A program made the translations under genes and the position numbers. The notes under the pieces were generated by a model. That model saw only the letters and a list, made by a program, of their open reading frames with translations. It did not search any database and had not been told where the DNA came from. Below are positions 63,410 through 64,000 of a stretch of DNA of 64,000 nucleotides, one piece after another. This stretch comes from Frankia casuarinae (GTDB taxonomy: Bacteria; Actinomycetota; Actinomycetes; Frankiales; Frankiaceae): NCBI RefSeq assembly GCF_000013345.1, contig NC_007777.1:4588001-4652000 (forward strand). The letters run 5' to 3'. Numbering within the stretch: the stretch's first letter is position 1; each line of letters opens with the position of its first letter.

Positions 63410-64000
63410 GTGTCAAGGGGACTGCGTCAGACGCTCGGCGCCGGCCTGGCCGCCACCGTGCTGGCGGTGGGGCTCACAGCGTGCGGTTCCGGGGACAGGG
63501 CACCGGCTCCACCCGCGGAGATCGTCCTCAATCGGGGGCAGGACTCGTCGATCCCCTTCCGCACCGAGGCCGACGGCGAGGTGCTCCTGGACGTCACCAC
63601 CACCGCCCCGGGGGTCTCCTGGGGCTCCCCGGGCGGCGAGTCCGCGGTGCTGTCGCTCTACGTCGACACCGCCTACGCCACCGATCTCGTGATCCCCACG
63701 TCCTTCCCGATCAAGCGCAGCCTCGCGCTGGGTCACCTGGCCGCCGGCAAGCACACCCTGCGGACGCTGTTCGCCGCGGACCGGTCGCCCCGCAACGCCG
63801 CCACGGCGCGCCTGACCGATCTGACCTTCCGCACCGTCACGCCGCAGGACAACGGCTACCAGGCACTGGCGCACGCCCCGGTGATCTACGGCCGGACGGC
63901 GCCGGCCGCCGCCGCGGACCCGATGGCCGGCGGGCCGTTCCAGAACGCCGTCACCGACACCCCACTGCTCGCCTTCCACTCCGAGGCGCCAACCGCGATC
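63410..64000 (+). CDS. Putative lipoprotein, truncated by the window end
   Basis: The first 197 residues are present. A signal peptide with a lipobox (VGLTACGSG, Cys25) predicts attachment to the outer membrane face. The domain that follows has two jelly-roll-like halves: EADGEVLLDVTTTAPG and TPLLAFHSEAP near the cut, with RTVTPQDNGYQALAHAPVIY between. Similar sequences are exported proteins of unknown function in actinobacteria. GGAGGG lies at seven bases before the GTG at 63410. The remainder is outside the window. Confidence 0.8.
   Translation, partial: MSRGLRQTLGAGLAATVLAVGLTACGSGDRAPAPPAEIVLNRGQDSSIPFRTEADGEVLLDVTTTAPGVSWGSPGGESAVLSLYVDTAYATDLVIPTSFPIKRSLALGHLAAGKHTLRTLFAADRSPRNAATARLTDLTFRTVTPQDNGYQALAHAPVIYGRTAPAAAADPMAGGPFQNAVTDTPLLAFHSEAPTAI

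Overview
The window is high-GC DNA from an actinobacterium. Markers are a mycothiol-pathway deacetylase (mshB), an actinobacterial-type dapD, a sigE-rseA-htrA-tatB stress module, small actinobacterial DUF3117, DUF4245, DUF6113 and DUF6542 proteins, and many GTG/TTG starts. From memory, the order of the housekeeping genes follows the descending M. tuberculosis order: mrp, tatB, htrA, rseA, sigE, O-methyltransferase, DUF3117, DivIVA-like, folP2, LOG, then dapE, dapD, dapC, ferredoxin, mshB, typA, then ychF, xseA/xseB/ispH, DUF4245, glpX, fum. The abundance of in-frame tandem repeats would fit a Frankia-like member of the class, but that genus call is inference.

Layout. 1-9.3 kb: end of a PHP-domain protein, a MarR regulator, the Mrp Fe-S carrier ATPase, and the convergent SigE envelope-stress module. 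That module includes a recognisable autoregulatory ECF promoter (GGAAC-N18-GTT) in front of sigE. 9.4-14.6 kb: leucyl aminopeptidase, DUF3117, a DivIVA-like protein, a FolP2-type pterin synthase homologue and two overlapping LOG-family genes. 14.7-30.7 kb: a visibly lower-GC exopolysaccharide island, all on the minus strand. It has a priming polyprenyl glycosylphosphotransferase, four soluble glycosyltransferases, a GT-C-like membrane protein with a membrane partner, a flippase, a GMC oxidoreductase coupled to an NAD-dependent epimerase/dehydratase, a GH16 lipoprotein and an acetyltransferase. It sits between housekeeping genes that are near-neighbours elsewhere, so it looks inserted, and it is the best candidate here for an undescribed pathway.

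31-46.6 kb: the lysine/diaminopimelate genes dapE, dapD and dapC with a ferredoxin, a SirB1-like protein, a flavin reductase, a second S1C protease, mshB, typA, mutT, a pterin dehydratase, a membrane acyltransferase and ychF. 46.7-58.2 kb: rmuC, a polysaccharide deacetylase, a fatty-acid-hydroxylase-like protein, glpX, DUF4245, exonuclease VII (xseA, xseB), ispH and fumC. 58.7-64 kb: an sthA-type transhydrogenase, an HxlR regulator, a degenerate Nudix protein, two lipoproteins (one cut by the window end) and an adenylate-kinase-like enzyme.

The most striking structure not explained by genes is the number of short tandem repeats (13-24 bp units). Inside genes the units are 15, 18 or 24 bp, so frame is kept (htrA, pepA, folP2, dapC and the 8531 gene). 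At gene ends the units repeatedly span the stop codon: ten genes in this window show it. No tRNA, rRNA, CRISPR array, insertion sequence or prophage was seen.
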